Positions 63,275 to 64,000 of a DNA stretch of 64,000 nt are shown one piece after another (the first letter of the stretch is position 1; every line of letters begins with the position of its first letter). The notes beneath the pieces are model-generated. The model was not told the origin of the DNA. It saw only the letters and a list, made by a program, of their open reading frames with translations, and did not search any database. The stretch is from Paenochrobactrum glaciei. GTDB taxonomy: Bacteria > Pseudomonadota > Alphaproteobacteria > Rhizobiales > Rhizobiaceae. Both the position numbers and the translations under genes were made by a program. Where the stretch lies: the NCBI RefSeq assembly GCF_039522165.1, contig NZ_BAAADE010000007.1:62001-126000 (forward strand), read 5' to 3'.

Positions 63275-63591
63275 GAACGCATCCCATGACGTTCAGGCAC
63301 GGAAAAGGCCGATATTCGGCTATAGTGCCGGTTAAAAACCAGCAAAGACAAGGCTTTGCGCCACATCGCGGCACGCGAGGCCCAAAAGAGGAGTGCCGTG
63401 CGCCGCGCCCCAAAACAGTGTGCAGACAAGGGCTTGCCCAGAAACCGACCCGACAGGGTGCCGGTTTCCTTTATCTTGCCCTCCGCCTTCCCTACCCTTT
63501 TTGCCCTTCCTGCCGGGAATACAGCCAGGCGACCCCTTGCCTGACTATACACCGGAAGCGGACCGAAGGCGCGTGGAGACGCCATACTCAT
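63271..63591 (-). CDS. Small basic protein between transglycosylase and relaxase
   Basis: 106 residues from the ATG at 63591. Both ends overlap neighbours by four bases (ATGA), so it is translationally coupled to the lytic transglycosylase and the relaxase. Rich in Arg, Ala and Ser (SQARGRLAVFPAGRAKRVGK; FWASRAAMWRKALSLLVFNR). No family is recognised. The exact coupling argues for a real gene; composition alone would not. Confidence 0.5.
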   Translation of the reverse strand: MSMASPRAFGPLPVYSQARGRLAVFPAGRAKRVGKAEGKIKETGTLSGRFLGKPLSAHCFGARRTALLFWASRAAMWRKALSLLVFNRHYSRISAFSVPERHGMRS

Positions 63592-64000
63592 GGCGCATCT
63601 CCGTTGCTCGCACGGGCCACGAATATGCCGCCGTCCTGCGGCTTCTGATCGACGGAAACGCGCACAGGAACAGTCGCGCGGGCGTCGTTCGACGGCTGAT
63701 TGGCCACCGCCGAATTGCCGCTGGATTGCGCAACGAAGAGCGGAGCTTCGCGCCAATCCGGCGGTGGCGGCGGCACGGTCGTCGGCACATCAGGCGCAGT
63801 CGCAAGCCCAAGAACAGGTGCGAGCGTGGCGACATAGGCGCGTGTTTCTGCGGGCAAAGTGCGACCCATCGCCAGATACTCGTCATAGCGACCGGGACCG
63901 GCATTGTAGGCGGCAAGCATGGCCGCGACACTGCCATAACGGTCCCACATCTCCCGCAGATACGCTGTACCTGCGAGGATGTTGTCGCGCGGATCGTAAG
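63588..64000 (-). CDS. Lytic transglycosylase (VirB1-like), partial at window edge
   Basis: The last 137 codons of an SLT-domain protein: YDPRDNILAGTAYLREMWDR followed by VAAMLAAYNAGPGRYDEYLA, the conserved C-terminal half of the transglycosylase fold, then a proline-rich tail (PDVPTTVPPPPPDWREAPLF). The catalytic Glu lies upstream, beyond the window. It opens the cell wall for the transfer apparatus. Confidence 0.85.
   Translation of the reverse strand, partial: YDPRDNILAGTAYLREMWDRYGSVAAMLAAYNAGPGRYDEYLAMGRTLPAETRAYVATLAPVLGLATAPDVPTTVPPPPPDWREAPLFVAQSSGNSAVANQPSNDARATVPVRVSVDQKPQDGGIFVARASNGDAP

Larger units (their letters stand above)
43553..64000. mobile_element. Tn4371-like integrative conjugative element, right edge outside window
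   Basis: Contiguous GC-rich block with trbB-C-D-E-J-K-L-F-G-I and DUF2274, traG, a DUF3363-type relaxase and a lytic transglycosylase, in the order known for Tn4371-like ICEs of Proteobacteria, with cargo between trbB and the CopG gene and between traG and the relaxase. The integrase and replication genes are not in the window. The left end may be here at 43.55 kb or at about 38.4 kb if the Gabija-like genes are cargo. Confidence 0.75.

Overview
The window looks like an alphaproteobacterium of the Hyphomicrobiales, probably near Brucellaceae (Ochrobactrum/Brucella relatives). This rests on gene content (tripartite tricarboxylate transporter, Tn4371-like Trb transfer genes with DUF2274 and a DUF3363-type relaxase) and is an inference. 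It has two compositional halves. Positions 1 to about 38.4 kb are AT-richer, with decayed insertion sequences. Positions from about 38.6 kb to the right edge are GC-rich and carry a conjugative element.

Layout of the left half: (1) 1-1.68 kb holds the 3' part of a phosphonoacetaldehyde hydrolase gene cut off by a patchwork of IS3 and IS30 remnants. (2) 1.77-9.62 kb is a catabolic cluster for the lower gallate / protocatechuate-4,5-cleavage route: 4-oxalomesaconate tautomerase, hydratase and CHA aldolase, with a complete TctABC transporter, an NAD-dependent dehydrogenase and a divergent LysR regulator with two helix-turn-helix domains. No ring-cleavage dioxygenase is present. (3) 10.66-19.5 kb and 27.2-37.9 kb are two paralogous iron-siderophore modules in the same gene order: ECF sigma, FecR, TonB receptor with signalling domain, periplasmic binding protein, siderophore reductase, two FecCD permeases and an ATPase. 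The second also has an ABC exporter-type protein. (4) 20.8-26.0 kb lies between them and holds exported proteins of unknown function, including a polytopic membrane protein, a small exported protein and a periplasmic ClpP-like protein in one operon. A repeat resembling the 3' end of a tRNA plus a terminator hairpin recurs at about 10.5, 20.3, 26.9 and 38.3 kb, at the borders of these modules.

The right half starts with a Gabija-like anti-phage pair (OLD-family ATPase/TOPRIM nuclease plus UvrD-type helicase) and a broken permuted-papain-like gene. It continues with the Trb type IV secretion operon (DUF2274, trbI, G, F, L, K, J, E, D, C, B), a LysR/LysE cargo pair, a CopG-type regulator, traG, a LysR-SDR-exported protein-MFS-MerR cargo block, the relaxase, a small coupled ORF and a lytic transglycosylase cut by the window edge. 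trbE (internal deletion plus two frame changes) and trbG (frameshift) are broken, so the element is probably no longer self-transmissible although traG and the relaxase read through intact.

In function, the left half serves import and breakdown of an aromatic-derived tricarboxylic acid and uptake of foreign siderophores under cell-surface signalling. The right half is a decaying integrative element carrying defence and transport cargo. No rRNA, intact tRNA or CRISPR array was seen.
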